From positions 7,302,694 to 7,366,693 of the forward strand of contig NC_089285.1 of NCBI RefSeq assembly GCF_963678975.1: a stretch of 64,000 bases of DNA, in the 5' to 3' direction. A program made the translations under genes and the position numbers. This DNA comes from Dysidea avara (Eukaryota > Porifera > Demospongiae > Dictyoceratida > Dysideidae). Under the pieces are notes generated by a model. That model ran no database searches. It worked only from the letters and a program-made list of their open reading frames with translations, and had not been told where the DNA came from. This document shows positions 1 through 10,941 of the stretch, piece by piece. Position 1 is the stretch's first letter. Each line of letters begins with the position of its first letter.

Positions 1-13
1 TATATGTTAAATC

Positions 14-97
14 ATAGCCACGGGTGATATATGAAAAATAAAGTACGAGGCACGCGGCCTAGAACTTTATTTTTTCATATAGCACAAGCAAGGCTAT
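14..97. repeat. Hairpin with GC-rich loop
   Basis: An AT-rich arm at 26-44 (GATATATGAAAAATAAAGT) pairs with 64-83, and outer arms ATAGCC/GGCTAT at 14-19 and 92-97 extend the stem. The loop is CG-rich (ACGAGGCACGCGG...), unlike its surroundings. It resembles other hairpins in this window at 15.1, 47.3, 51.3 and 52.5 kb. It is probably the core of a non-autonomous foldback element; no target duplication is visible. Confidence 0.55.
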
Positions 98-587
98 GCT
101 TTAAATGGTTTATGGAACTTTCTACTCGTGTAGCTTCACCAAAACTAGAACTCGTAATTAACATGCATTGCATGAACTATTAGCAGCCTGAACACACACA
201 AACCAGTTTAACGAAGTATCTCACATGCAGTTCACCATAGTTTGGCATGGTAGACGTTCATTGCGTCTTTTGGCAGGTTTTGCTCACAACCCACAATCAA
301 TTCTATTGTGAGTCACATGGTGTGAAGTATTTCTGTGATATGTCCGTGACTTGTCCGTTCACATTAACAAGCATAACAGCAACGTTACCTTCTCCCACCC
401 ATCATCAAAGCATTTAGGTATGTCTATAAAAGCAATCCAGTGGTAGAAATCGTATTGGCTGGGGTGATTGATCACTCAACGCGGCGAGGCTATCAGCCTT
501 CACCGGCTTGGGTGATTAATGGTACTGGCGCGAGCCCCGTAGGCTATTAGCCTACACTAAGGCACGCGGGCAACTGTGCTTTATTGC
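98..587. other. No gene seen; GC-richer patch
   Basis: No credible coding exon is visible. The stretch 455-570 is richer in G+C than its flanks and contains short self-complementary words such as GGCTATCAGCC and TAGGCTATTAGCCTA, suggesting remnants of foldback DNA. Confidence 0.4.
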
Positions 588-707
588 CCACAAAGAGTAC
601 TTTATTGAATGAATAAAGCATTATTTGCGGTGCAATAAAGTACTCTTTGTGGTTGATGAAGCTGTTGGCCGGCTGAGAGTGTACTTTAAGAAATTTAAAG
701 TGCACTT
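588..707. repeat. Two adjacent palindromes
   Basis: A perfect 20-bp inverted repeat (CCACAAAGAGTACTTTATTG at 588-607, complement at 633-652) flanks a 25-bp spacer. A second near-palindrome, AGTGTACTTTAA/TTTAAAGTGCACT, follows at about 678-705. Two hairpins with related ACTTTA-rich arms suggest one foldback element or MITE end region. Confidence 0.55.
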
Positions 708-783
708 TTCCCTTTGACCTCGCCCACGCAAAGTTCTATAATGTACACATATATGACATATATACACAACAACACATACCTGA

Positions 784-1063
784 GCATTGGATCGGTGTGG
801 CCTGGAGTGGTGTGGCTGTACCGTCTAAAACATAAAGATAACATACTGTCAATTTACCACAAAGGTCATTGTACAGTATGTTTTGAATTCATAACTCAAC
901 TCCTTTTATACTGTGTTTAGTTAAACCTAAAAAAATTTAGTGAATGACCACGAAAGCTCCAATTTTGACCATCCAACATTTCAAAAACACCTTATGTAGC
1001 TAAAGTCTTTTAGCAGCAGGACCAGGTGTCCTACAGACATGCAGCACTTGTGCTGTAAAGCAT
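784..1063. repeat. Duplicated block, module 1, copy A
   Basis: This block recurs at 7260-7713. Shared segments are the GGTGTGGCCTGGAGTGG stretch (784-822 and 7261-7297) and about 230 bp (836-1063 and 7479-7713) that differ by a few substitutions and small indels. In copy B the two segments are separated by extra sequence. No coding potential was recognised. Confidence 0.7.
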
Positions 1064-1589
1064 TAATCAATAAATATAAGAAACCAAATAATTTGCTCGT
1101 GTAAAGCAAGTTTTTACCAAATCAATTATTCAACCATCCAAGAGCTACTGAGGTAGGCATCACTCAAGAGCCACCCATGCCTGAACTACCACAGTATGTA
1201 ACGAACTACTGTATCTGATTTTCACTTAAACACATCTAACATGCTCTGCCTTCTGTGTAAAACCTCCAGTACCTAACTAATACAGTATATATTAACAACA
1301 ACATCTACATGTGGTATTCACAAAACTCACCTTGAAACTGGGCCTCACATTTAGACAGTGGTACCATATGAACTACTATAGCTAATAACTATCCCAGTGG
1401 GTGTAGATAAACTGTCTATCTAGTATTACCTTTTAGGCTGTTTTATAACTGACCCCAGGCGCCTAAGAAGCTTGGCACTCCCAGTACTCTATTCATACAC
1501 AGGCATTTCAAGCTAAAGTATTATCCAATGAGCTACAAGTTAACACCAAGCATTTTTGAATCTGTTTTCGTCTTGAGGACAAATGAACA
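1064..1589. other. No gene seen
   Basis: AT-rich sequence absent from the second copy of the duplicated block, which passes directly from the equivalent of 1063 to that of about 1591. It is therefore either an insertion in this copy or a deletion in the other. No reading frame or repeat was recognised. Confidence 0.4.
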
Positions 1590-2108
1590 AACTTTTATGT
1601 GCACAAACTTTGTCTGGAAATGCCTTTGCCAAATTTATAATGTATTACCAACATAATGTTACACACATCTTCTAGCACCATTTACCTGTGCATTGCTGTG
1701 GCAGCTGCACATCTGACTCTTCTTTTGGACACCAACACAGTATAGCTCCCATTGTTCTGTTACTGAGTAAAGTGTTACTTGTAGCATTTATATAGCTTTG
1801 GTAAACCTACGTCATCAATGTAATATCTTCATTAACACGTGCCAAATTTATAATGTATTAAGTAGAATAACCAACATAATATTACACACATCTTCTAGCA
1901 CCATTTACCTGTGTATTGCTCTGGCAGCTGTAATTCTGCCTCTTCTTTTTGGCAGCTACAGTAGAGTAGAACATAAATTGAAAGTTTCCTATCCTGATAA
2001 ATGTTTACAAAACTTACCAACATAGTACACCTCCCATTGTTCTGTTACTGAGTAAAGTGTTACTTGTAGCATATGGTAAACCTACGTCATCAATGTAATA
2101 TCTTCATT
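1590..2108. repeat. Duplicated block, module 2, copy A
   Basis: Contains two local copies of a module with CCAAATTTATAATGTATTA, CTTCTAGCACCATTTACCTG and GGCAGCTG (about 1627-1708 and 1842-1930), each followed by TTCTGTTACTGAGTAAAGTG and ACCTACGTCATCAATG (1752-1820 and 2038-2095). Two more copies lie at 7712-8322. It is a four-copy dispersed and tandem repeat with no coding signal. Confidence 0.7.
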
Positions 2109-2590
2109 CTCTCCCTGCCTTATTCTAAGATGGTCTTCTTTGTCCATGTCTATATAGATAGGTTGTAACCCACGTGACAAATTCTAAGATAAGTGGTGCA
2201 AATATGGCCTTTTTCATACAGGAAGTTTTCGTGGGTGAACGTGACGCACGTACCATTCACTCGCTGTTCACTCGGGGATTCACCAGGCAGTGTTCCCTCC
2301 TCGCCCTGTCTCGTTCTCTTCTGGCCTTCTTCCCAGACGGTATTCTTTGTCCATGTCAATGTATATAAGAATAAGTTGTGAGCGAAGTAACAAACTCTAA
2401 GCCATGTGGCACACTGTTTCGTGTTTGGTACGTAAACTCTCGGGAATGGTCAGACGTACGGTTGTACGTACCCAGTTGAGCACTACCAGTGTGGGGCTGT
2501 CCGTGTTCGCTACGTAAACTCTCTATGGAATGGCAGACGTACGGTGGTGCGTACGAGTGACTACTGCCATTAGTGGGGCTTGCTCAGGCT
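2105..2590. repeat. Local tandem duplications
   Basis: Two nested duplications are visible. One is a roughly 70-bp unit with TTCTTTGTCCATGTC at about 2125-2200 and again 2341-2410. The other is a roughly 85-bp CpG-rich unit with TACGTAAACTCTC and CAGACGTACGGT at about 2430-2500 and 2513-2580. The frequent TACG/CGTA words are unusual here. No protein was recognised. Confidence 0.55.
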
Positions 2591-2591
2591 C

Positions 2592-4260
2592 GCCCCAATT
2601 AACACCTATAGGTTGATATATTTAAAATTGCTGTTACACAAATTTTAGAGCACCATTACAAAAATAAGAGCGTGAAACAACATTTCATACAAGTAGTACG
2701 TAGTAGAATAAACAAACCACTAAACAGGCAAACAGCAATATTTTGGCTAAGCCAGCCTTAGAGATTTTGAGACCCTCCGGCAATGTAAACTGTGCGGTCC
2801 CCCCAGAGTAAGTGTTATTAACCGCATTCCTACAAAACAGTGTTTCACCCACATAGAGCTATGCATAACATACATTTATATGCTTGTTGTGTAAAGAATA
2901 TCGTACGCATGGGCTGTGTTGTGACACTAGCTAGTCTATAGCTGCCATCTACGTGTATGGATACTGCAGTGTATGCTATCTCCAACCACTCTAAAATGTG
3001 ACTATGGCTGAAGAAAAAGTATGAGATACCTAGTGTTATATATTGAGTTTGTAAATTAAGCACTAAAGCGCTGCTTTGAGAGCTTTTGCGGGCCGCCTTA
3101 GCTCCGGTACCTTAGACAGTCGCCTACCCTTCAGGCCAGCTATGTTTCAGCACCCTACTTGTGATTTCATGTTTAAAAAAAACAACATACTGATGAATCA
3201 AATACAAAACACATAACCAAGTTAGGCTGTCCAGACAATAGAGGTGCCAAGATTATAGAGGTTAGAACAAGGGAGGTTAGACTATATTGCTGAAACATTT
3301 CTTGTAAACAGATCATTGTGACCTCAAATCATCTCAATTGAGAGGCTCAATTACACAGTGTGAGTTTTTTATAGACCACAGTGTGAGATTTTTATGTATA
3401 GACCACAGTGTGAGATTATTATAGACTAAAATGTGCAAATGTCAATAACTGTACTAAGAAATATGTCCTTGTTGAAGGTGTTTATAACATTCTGAGGCTT
3501 CCTGTAAATTGCTAACAATATTCATTTAGACATTGGTCTAATACATAAACACACCCTGAACAGGTGTTATTGGTGTCTCTGTGTTCTCAGCACAGAACAC
3601 CATCAGTGACACAGTTGCTGCAAAGCTGTGGTGGTATCCTCCAGTGGCAGATCTAAAGACATGTTTAATATGGTACCGTATACCTGGAAATTTCCGCAGC
3701 ATGTATATTTCACAGTCCCTAGTACAACACTGGCACAGTAGACTGCAAAGGAAAAGTATTAACAAGTACAAAACGGATTGTTCCTTTGAAAATCGGCGGT
3801 ACACAATCCCGGGTATGTAGTATATTATATCTATGACCATAACCTAAGGACCTACATACAGCAGTTATACCCCTTATACAAGTAATTACACCATTCCTCA
3901 TCATATTTAATAATAACATTGACCTACACTGATAGCCTAAGATACATTAAATGTCATCTGACTTTATTAAGTGTACAGTAACTCCATGCACCCAAAAAGT
4001 GTGTATGGTCAATTCATTAAGTCCAATGATTAGACAATCAGATGCTACCCTAGCCAAGGAAGCCCAAGACTTTATCTGGCCCGATAAAAACAGTCCACGT
4101 ACAATTGCAAGTGCGAAGTACCTGAATACATAGATAATGTATACCTTACTATGCTGGATAATGTAACTCCTTCTATAGCCAGTATTTTAATTGTTGAATC
4201 AATGGCATATTTAACTCCGCTGGGGCGTCAGACCTTTTTAATTGACTCGACTTAGGGAGT
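2592..4260. other. No firm gene; 29-bp short tandem inside
   Basis: Mostly featureless AT-rich sequence. At about 3355-3427 three degenerate copies of ATAGACCACAGTGTGAGATT are arranged in tandem. An open plus-strand frame at 3581-3820 includes LWWYPP, a string that also occurs in some transposon-derived proteins, but there is no start context or second motif, so it is not called as a gene. Confidence 0.35.
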
Positions 4261-4426
4261 TCACCGTGCCGGTGCATTGATTGCAGAGGTGTTTCTAAAA
4301 CAGTTTTTGTTTCGTACTACTGTGTAACGGGTTGAACATAGCCAACAACGAAGTGTAATGGATACTTTACTTTTCAGATGATAATTTATATAACTGGGGC
4401 ACGCGGCACCAACCCTTTCTTTCGGT

Positions 4427-4790
4427 ATGCGTGGGTTGCAGAGATGCTTTTCGGATAGCTCTTGATTCCTACTGCTGTGTAACGGATTTAACATAGCTGA
4501 CAATGAAGTGTAATGGTTACTTCACTTTTCAGACAATATAGCTGGGGCGAGTGGTGCCATTTCAAATGCGGTATGCGTGGGTTCACCAATCACAATAATA
4601 TTATTTACAAAAAAGTTAACAAACAAGTATGTCAAAAAAAAAATGGAATTTTCAACTAGAGTAGGGACCATAGCACATCGATAAAAAGTACTGAAACAAG
4701 GTGGAGTAGTGCACAATATTAAATCACAGTAAAATAATAAGAAGTGTTATATCCCTACTGTGGAGCACAGTAGGGGAGCACAGTAAGTAA
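4427..4790. repeat. Direct repeat, copy 1
   Basis: About 350 bp repeated at 5216-5580 in the same orientation with scattered substitutions. Landmarks are TGCTGTGTAACGG, CTTCACTTTTCAGACGATA-like sequence, TATAGCTGGGGC, and a tail with TTTTCAACTAGAGTAGGGACC. Partial extra copies of the first half lie at 4270-4420 and 5075-5215, so the locus grew by repeated duplication. The TAGGGA tail resembles the arms of the foldback family at 29.8 and 48.4 kb. Confidence 0.7.
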
Positions 4791-5215
4791 GTAATTGACT
4801 GACTTATGCCTTCAGACAAGCGTAGCTAACTCGACAACAGCTAAGGCTACAGGCTTGATTTTTTTACTGTTCAATGTCGCTTCAGCCTGACAGGTGCCTT
4901 TTGGCGTACTGCAGTACATACAATGCATTCTTCATGGACTTACCAGTGTCCTCCTTTGTGTTCTATTCATCTTTGCTGACAGGGAAAGGTATCGATTTGG
5001 CGCGAGCACGTGATGGCTTCCCTTCAATATAGATATTGTCCGTATTTTTCATAGTGGCTATTTTGATTTAGAAGGTGCTTTTCAATCAGTTCTTGATTCG
5101 TATTGCTGTGTAACGGCTTTAACATAGCCGACAGCAGAGCATAATGGATACTTCACTTTTCAGACGATCATTAATAAAGTTGGGGCGCGGCACCATTTCT
5201 TTTGGTATGCGTAGA

Positions 5216-5580
5216 TTGTAGAGGTGCTTCCGGAAAAGTTCTTGATTCGTATTGCTGTGTAACGGGTTGAACATAGCTGACAACCAAGCATAATGGATAC
5301 TTCACTTTTCAGACGATAATTGATATAGCTGGGGCACGCGGTGCCATTTCAGATATGGTATGCATGGGTTCACCAGTCATAATAAAATTATTTACAAAAA
5401 GGTTAACAAACAAGTACACGAAAAAATTTGGAATTTTCAACTAGAGTAGGGACCGTAGCACATCAATAAAAGTACTGAAACAAGCTGGAGTAGTCCATGA
5501 TATTAAATCACAGTAAAACAATAAGAAGTGTTATATTCCTACTGTGCATTTCCTACTGTGATGGCGTACAGAATAGTTTC
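5216..5580. repeat. Direct repeat, copy 2
   Basis: Second copy of the 4427-4790 unit, ending in the same region of CACAGTAAAA and AAGAAGTGTTATAT followed by CCTACTGTG. The 4791-5215 interval between the copies contains a further half unit from about 5075. No coding capacity was recognised. Confidence 0.7.
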
Positions 5581-5694
5581 CTACAATATCATAATAGTAA
5601 ATATCTATGGTAGTATCACAATAAGACTAGTAAAACAATTAGACACATGTCAACACTTTGCCTCAGTCATAATTGATAAACTTGTACAACATAC

Positions 5695-6304
5695 CTGAGG
5701 AGGTGGCTGCTTCATTTGCTTCTGTCTCCTCAGGTGCACCTGATTGATAAAATAATCATATTATGATTACTAGAAGATAATAAGGGATCAAGGTGTTCTT
5801 GCACATGTGTTTTGTTATGTTGATGTATAATAAAACGGTCTGAAATTCTCACTGCATGGGATCCAGGAAATATTTGAACAACAGATTCAAGTACAAACAT
5901 ACAAGTAACAGAAATAAAACACTTTGTGCAGTAGGCTACAATGAATGGCTTGACAGATGCAATGGACTGGTGATGCCACATCCCAGAGAAAGGCAGGGTG
6001 CTTTTGCGTGAGCTGCACAGCACTAGGATATAAAAAATAATCTTATGATACTTACCAGTTTGAGTAGACAACTCTCCTGACTCTTCTAAAATGGGATACA
6101 AACCCATGTTAATAGATTCTAAAGAGAACAATGCAATACTGTAAGGTCACAGTGAATAAATATTGTAACCAGCATCTGTAATATTGAAATTCGGTATAAC
6201 AATTTCAAAAATTATTGCAATGCAGATACAATATATTGCATACCACTAGTCTATACAGAAACCTCACCTAGGAGTCGACCATAATCGCTATCATCACTTG
6301 ACAT
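5695..6304 (-). CDS. Small gene, first three exons (partial)
   Basis: Three short exons join in one frame. Exon 1 (6304-6268) starts with ATG and encodes MSSDDSDYGRLL before donor GTGAGG. Exon 2 (6118-6056, acceptor CTTTAG, donor GTAAGT) encodes SINMGLYPILEESGELSTQT. Exon 3 (5739-5695, acceptor ATCAG, donor GTATGT) encodes APEETEANEAATSS. Every junction is phase 1 and adds one G, so the frame is kept. The product so far is a 49-residue acidic, Ser/Glu-rich N-terminus without a recognised domain. Downstream exons were not found; the 4.4-5.6 kb repeats lie where they would be expected. The splice signals are seen directly; expression is inference. Confidence 0.5.
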
Positions 6305-6331
6305 GATTTGTAGTATAGCTACATCTTTCCA

Positions 6332-6396
6332 TTACTTTCTTTCATCATCGTGAGTAAATGCTGCCTTCTTTAGTGCCACTTTGCATTCCTGGAGTT
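6332..6396 (-). CDS. Candidate terminal exon of an upstream gene
   Basis: After an acceptor TTGCAG this 65-nt stretch reads (E)LQECKVALKKAAFTHDDERK and stops at TAA, assuming an incoming phase 1 as in the next gene. The charged, helix-forming sequence looks like a coiled-coil end. The stop lies only about 27 bp before the ATG of the gene at 6304, so the two would be tightly packed head to tail. It could also be an alternative exon of that gene or chance. Confidence 0.3.
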
Positions 6397-6672
6397 CTGC
6401 AATTAATTGTAATAAATGTGAATTGTTAGAGCTAACTACTACAATTGCTACATCCAACATACAGTAATAGCTACAATATAATAATCAGAAGCCGTTCATG
6501 CTTTTGTTTTTGAATAACTGTGTAAATTTACTGCGTCAGTCCAAGTAGTATTGAGGTGCTTTCTGCTGAGAAAGGAGATGGTTTTTGATTTGTTATACAG
6601 TGACAGAAGCATTTGCACAAAGCAATGCATTATTGTTGTAGTTATCATTTACATGCATTTCCAAAAAATGGT

Positions 6673-6840
6673 CCTAGTGTTCACCATCAGAGTCATTCAG
6701 ACAGAGTGATTTTGAGGGTGACAACTAGCCCACCACAGTCAATAGACTAACACTGTCACATGTGTCACCAACATAGTCCTGGGTATCAACTCTTGTAAAG
6801 GTCACTGAAGTGTGTGACCTTGAGAGTTGATGTCTGGCTA
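6673..6840 (+). repeat. Dispersed palindromic repeat Q, copy 1
   Basis: One of four copies of a roughly 165-bp repeat (others at 20575, 21395 and 61045). It contains AGGGTGACAACTAGCCCACC, a CACATGTGTC core, and an inverted repeat ATCAACTCT...AGAGTTGAT with inner GGTCAC...GTGACC. It ends in TGTCTGGCTA. It is non-coding and probably a MITE or SINE-like family; no target duplication was identified. Confidence 0.75.
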
Positions 6841-7257
6841 CACTGTAAAAATTTTTTGTTAAAATAACTATAACAGTTAGAAACTACCATTTTCAAATAA
6901 GTGTAAACTTGTCATGCCTTGCTAGTTGTCATGGCCAGAGTAGCTGATTTAATCTGAAATCCCTATGGATTATAGGATGTATATCCTGCAGGGATATGCA
7001 TACACACTTTATATGGAAATTTACTGACAAGTGATATATTCCGATACAAATCAATAGGTTGCATTTGATCATGAAAGGTTTTCAGTGTGAAGTTAAAAAA
7101 AAATGTGAACCTCTGTGATCTCTTCGAAGAGCCATTGTAATCACAAATGAAGATGACAACGGTATATGGTGTAGGTGGAAACATGTACAAGCTCCAATGA
7201 TCAAAAATCAAAGGCTGCTATATGTATGTTCCTCCTTGTTCATCCATACTCATATCT
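6841..7257. other. No gene seen
   Basis: AT-rich sequence without splice-supported frames. It leads into copy B of the duplicated block. Nothing is recognisable beyond short A/T runs. Confidence 0.4.
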
Positions 7258-8322
7258 GTGCATTGGATCGGTGTGGCCTGGAGTGGTGTGGCTGTACTCA
7301 TATCTGCTGCTGGATACTCCATATGAGCTGCTGGATAGCTATGTTCCTCCTGGTACAGTACATCCATACTCATATCTGTAAACAAACAAAACAAAACTTA
7401 TGACCCACATAAAAAAATAAATAAACTTTAGAAAGAAACAAAAAAATACAAGTTACCCACTAAGTCTCGCGCCAGACATAACATACTGTCAATTTACCAC
7501 AAAGGTCATTGTACAGTATGTTTTGAAATTCATAACCCAACTCCTTTTATACTGTATTTAGTTAAACCTTAGCCTCATAAAAAAATTTAGTGAATGACCA
7601 CGAAAGCTCCAATTTTTACCATCCAACATTTCAAAAACACCTTATGTAGCTAAAGTCTTTTAGCAGCAGGACCAGGTGTCCTACAGACATGCAGCACTTG
7701 TGCTGTAAAGCATTTTATGTGCACAACTTTGTCTGGAAATGCCTTTGCCAAATTTATAATGTATTATGTAGAATAACCAACATAATGTTACACACATCTT
7801 CTAGCACCATTTACCTGTGCATTGTACACATCTTCTAGCACCATTTACCTGTGCATTGTACTGGCAGCTGTTCTTCTTTTTGGTAGCTACAGTAGAGTAG
7901 AATATAAATTGAAAGTTTCCTATCCTGATAAAACTTACCAACACAGTATAGCTCCCATTGTTCTGTTACTGAGTAAAGTGTTACTTGTAGCATTTATATA
8001 GCTTTGGTAAACCTACGTCATCAATGCAATATCTTCATTAACACGTGCTACCACCCCACGCAGGCAAAGCTATGTGTTTCTCTTTGGAACCAATGCTTAA
8101 TTATTTTGTAGCACTTCCTGGTCTTTGAGTTGTTTGCACTGAATGTGCTAATGTATTACAAATTCAAACATCAACTCCTTCATAAGACAAGTTTCCTATC
8201 CTGATAAATGTTTACAAAACTTACCAACACAGTATACCTCCCATTGTTCTGTTACTGAGTAAAGTGTTACTTGTAGCATTTATATAGCTTTGGTAAACCT
8301 ACGTCATCAATGTAATATCTTA
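7258..8322. repeat. Duplicated block, copy B
   Basis: Counterpart of 784-2108. It carries module 1 at 7261-7297 and 7479-7713, followed directly by module 2 at 7712-7870 and its downstream part at 7937-8040, then again at 8229-8322. At 7790-7860 the segment ACACATCTTCTAGCACCATTTACC is duplicated in tandem. The 7298-7385 stretch has a short repeat of CATACTCATATCTG and CTGCTGGATA. It is non-coding. Confidence 0.7.
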
Positions 8323-8562
8323 TAAATTTACTTGTTTATGTTGCTCGAGCTCCTTTATTTTTGAGAGAACAGCCTGCATTTATAATTTTTTATTATACTA
8401 GTATAATACATGGTGGCAGCGGATTTGCCTTTTATGTACACTGAATGCCCAAGGGGGCACAATGCCTGAGGCAGGGGTATACATCCATATCAGGCAAACC
8501 CAGGCACATTTATAATATGCACATACCAGCACAGCTAGCGGCTGGTGAATATGTTGATTTAC

Positions 8563-8835
8563 CTGGATCAAGGAGGCTTAAAACGGTGTCCTGTATGAAG
8601 CAGCCTCTTGGCAGTTCCACCAACTCTGCCTGATGCTCTTCCATAAGGTGTGCAACCATGTCATTCTCACTAGTGGCACGGTCACCACAAAGACAGCACA
8701 AATACAACCAATCTGATTCAACATGATTGATGAATGGTTGTATCTGCTGGCCTGGGTAGTCTATCCTGCAGATTGGGCAATGGAGTGTGGGTTCCCTGGG
8801 ATAGGCGATGATAATGTTCAATAATGTGAAATAAT
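8563..8835 (-). CDS. Internal exon with two C2H2-like fingers
   Basis: A 273-nt exon (91 codons) lies between acceptor CATTCCCAG and donor CCAG|GTAAAT, phase 1 on both sides. It encodes a Cys/His-rich segment: CPICRIDYPGQQIQPFINH (C-x2-C...H) followed by LCCLCGDRATSENDMVAHL and MEEHQ, which fit two zinc fingers, then a Leu/Asp-rich tail ending near LLDPG. Zinc-binding is inferred from spacing, so a nucleic-acid-binding or ubiquitin-related role is possible. Flanking exons were not identified. It may belong to a host gene or to a domesticated transposon protein. Confidence 0.45.
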
Positions 8836-10059
8836 CTGGGAATGCAAAATAACAGTATACTAAATGCAAACAGAAAAGGTACAAGCTTCCTAGGCTGGTC
8901 AGTGACCATTAGTACATGAAAAGGTACCTTCATACTAATTGTGTATACAGGAACATATTGATACACAACACAGCAACCACAAGAACTACAAATGCACTTA
9001 GCACTACGGCTGTATACATTAAAATTTCATGCATTTAATTAATTTTCACTATAAGGATAATTAAGTTTAGAACAAACATTACAAGGTTATCTACAAAAGT
9101 TAGTTTGTTTACAACTAAGTACTCCCTTAAGTGATTAACTGTATTTGCTTCACTAACTTCAGTCACTAAAATTTAAAACTCAAACGAGGGGTCCCTGTAG
9201 CCACCACTGCAGCAATGTGGCAAGAAGCCATAATTCATAGCCATAAAAGTAAGTTAGTTTGCAAGATCAGTTATTGCGTAGCTTGGGATCATTCAATACT
9301 TTTGACTATCAAAGAGAACAAACACATGAAGTTATTCTAGCTTTACAACAGAGAAACAAGTACATTATGCTTTTAAATTACCTATTATTCTTTCTGGAAA
9401 TTCTTTTATTATTCACCAATTATTCCCAAATTTTTCCTGGAGTAATTCCTGGAATTGTAAAAGTTAAATGGATAATCTTCTGCAGCTGAAAATACAACCA
9501 CTTGCAAAACTATACTATACCCAAAGGTTGAGATACTCTAATAGAGCAGTCACAAATAACTTTTGAGTTAATTTCGTCTGAATGCATACCCCCAGGTATT
9601 AACTATTGACTTGAAAGTGAAATAACCATTATGAGTGAAATAACCATTATGCTTTGCTATCAACTATGTTGTTCACCCTGTTATACGTTTAAACAAAGAA
9701 CAGTAGGAAAAGCACCTGCACAATTAATCCAGTCACCACAAAAAATATGGATGATTCAAGAGCCCCAACTATATACTTTCACCTCCCATTTCAGTCCGTT
9801 CCACTGTGTCTGGAATAAATGTCCTTCGGGTGAAGGAAACTTGCCTTGTTTCACTAATTTTTACTTACTTGATCTCTACATTCCTAATTAATTAACCTTT
9901 GGTGCACTGAGGGTTACTGTAGTTGCTTGTGAAGCTGTATGAATTTGTGGTTGCCACTTTAACTGCTGCATACTTAAATTTATAAGTTAACAAGGTGTCA
10001 TTAGGCATCTCTTCATGAGTTTAAATTACAAAACATGTGGATTGTTCCGCAATATGAAC
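8836..10059. other. No gene seen
   Basis: AT-rich stretch without supported exons. At 9532-9552 it has GATACTCTAATAGAGCAGTCA, the reverse of a motif recurring at 28.75, 30.12, 48.97 and 63.5 kb, probably a solo transposon end. Confidence 0.4.
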
Positions 10060-10941
10060 TAGTGATGTGCGATATATCAAAAAAAAACCGAAATCTCGAT
10101 AAATTTTAGGATATCGCATTACAATACGGTATCGGTATTTTATAGTCACCATCATCCATACGATTTTCTCTAGCTTATCAAGATGAATGTATCACCACCA
10201 TCGTTCGGCTATCTTCATTGGGGCGAAGCGCACGTCTAGGCAAACACGTTGCCTTGGCGTTACGTCACAAGTGCGCGAAAGTAATGGAGTCAGGCACGGA
10301 ATCTGATGTTGAAGACCTACAACTTTTTCCAGCTGCAAGTATCCACCAAACCACTGCGAATGAAAAAGAAGCTAAGAAAGAAGAAAGTGCAGTATGGTTA
10401 TATTTTGAAAAGATTAAGAACTCGGGTCAGTCAGGCACTGGATATCGTGTAGAATGCACAGAGTACGGAAAGAATGAACAGCACCTTTTATATGCTCCAG
10501 CGACTTTTGGAACAAAAACCAGCCATTAGTATTATGTGCACTTCATCTGGAGGGCCACGAACAAGCCTTTCGGCTTCTGAGTGGTGCATAATGAAAGAGC
10601 TTGTGCAGATCTTACAACCACTGGAAGAAACCACAAGGGAGCTCAGCAGTGAGCAAAGAGTTTCATTTAGCAAAGCAATCCCTTTGCTAAATGCCATACT
10701 TACTGAGCTAAGAAGAAATGTTGCTGACGAAGATGAGACACAAGTCCCTGATGACGATGAAACTCAAGTGGAAAAAAGTCAGGAAACCAGCATTCCTACT
10801 TCAGAAGAAAGCCAGCAGGTCATTACAGGACTGATTGAGTCTATAGAAAGAAGATGGTACAACTACAAAGAAGATGATGTGTATAGTGTATGCACTATGT
10901 TAGACCCTAGATTCAAGGAGCTCTGTATTCGGCATTCATAA
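10060..10941 (+). pseudogene. Internally deleted BED-finger hAT transposase
   Basis: The locus starts with TAGTGATGTGCGATATATC and repeated CGATA-type words typical of hAT termini. An N-terminal frame (10218-10529) contains a BED-like start, SAVWLYFEKIK then YRVECTEYGKN, where the second zinc cysteine appears replaced by Tyr. A second frame continues with STFYMLQRLLEQ, LSASEWCIMKELVQILQPLE and MLDPRFKELC, which are conserved blocks of the C-terminal half of ZBED-type hAT transposases. The catalytic aspartate region between them is missing and the frames do not match, so this is a non-autonomous remnant. A right terminal repeat was not found downstream. Confidence 0.65.

Noticed and set aside
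3538..3840. Open frames on both strands, one with LWWYPP
   Set aside because: Too short and no further conserved block, start context or splice support; the similarity to transposon proteins rests on six residues.
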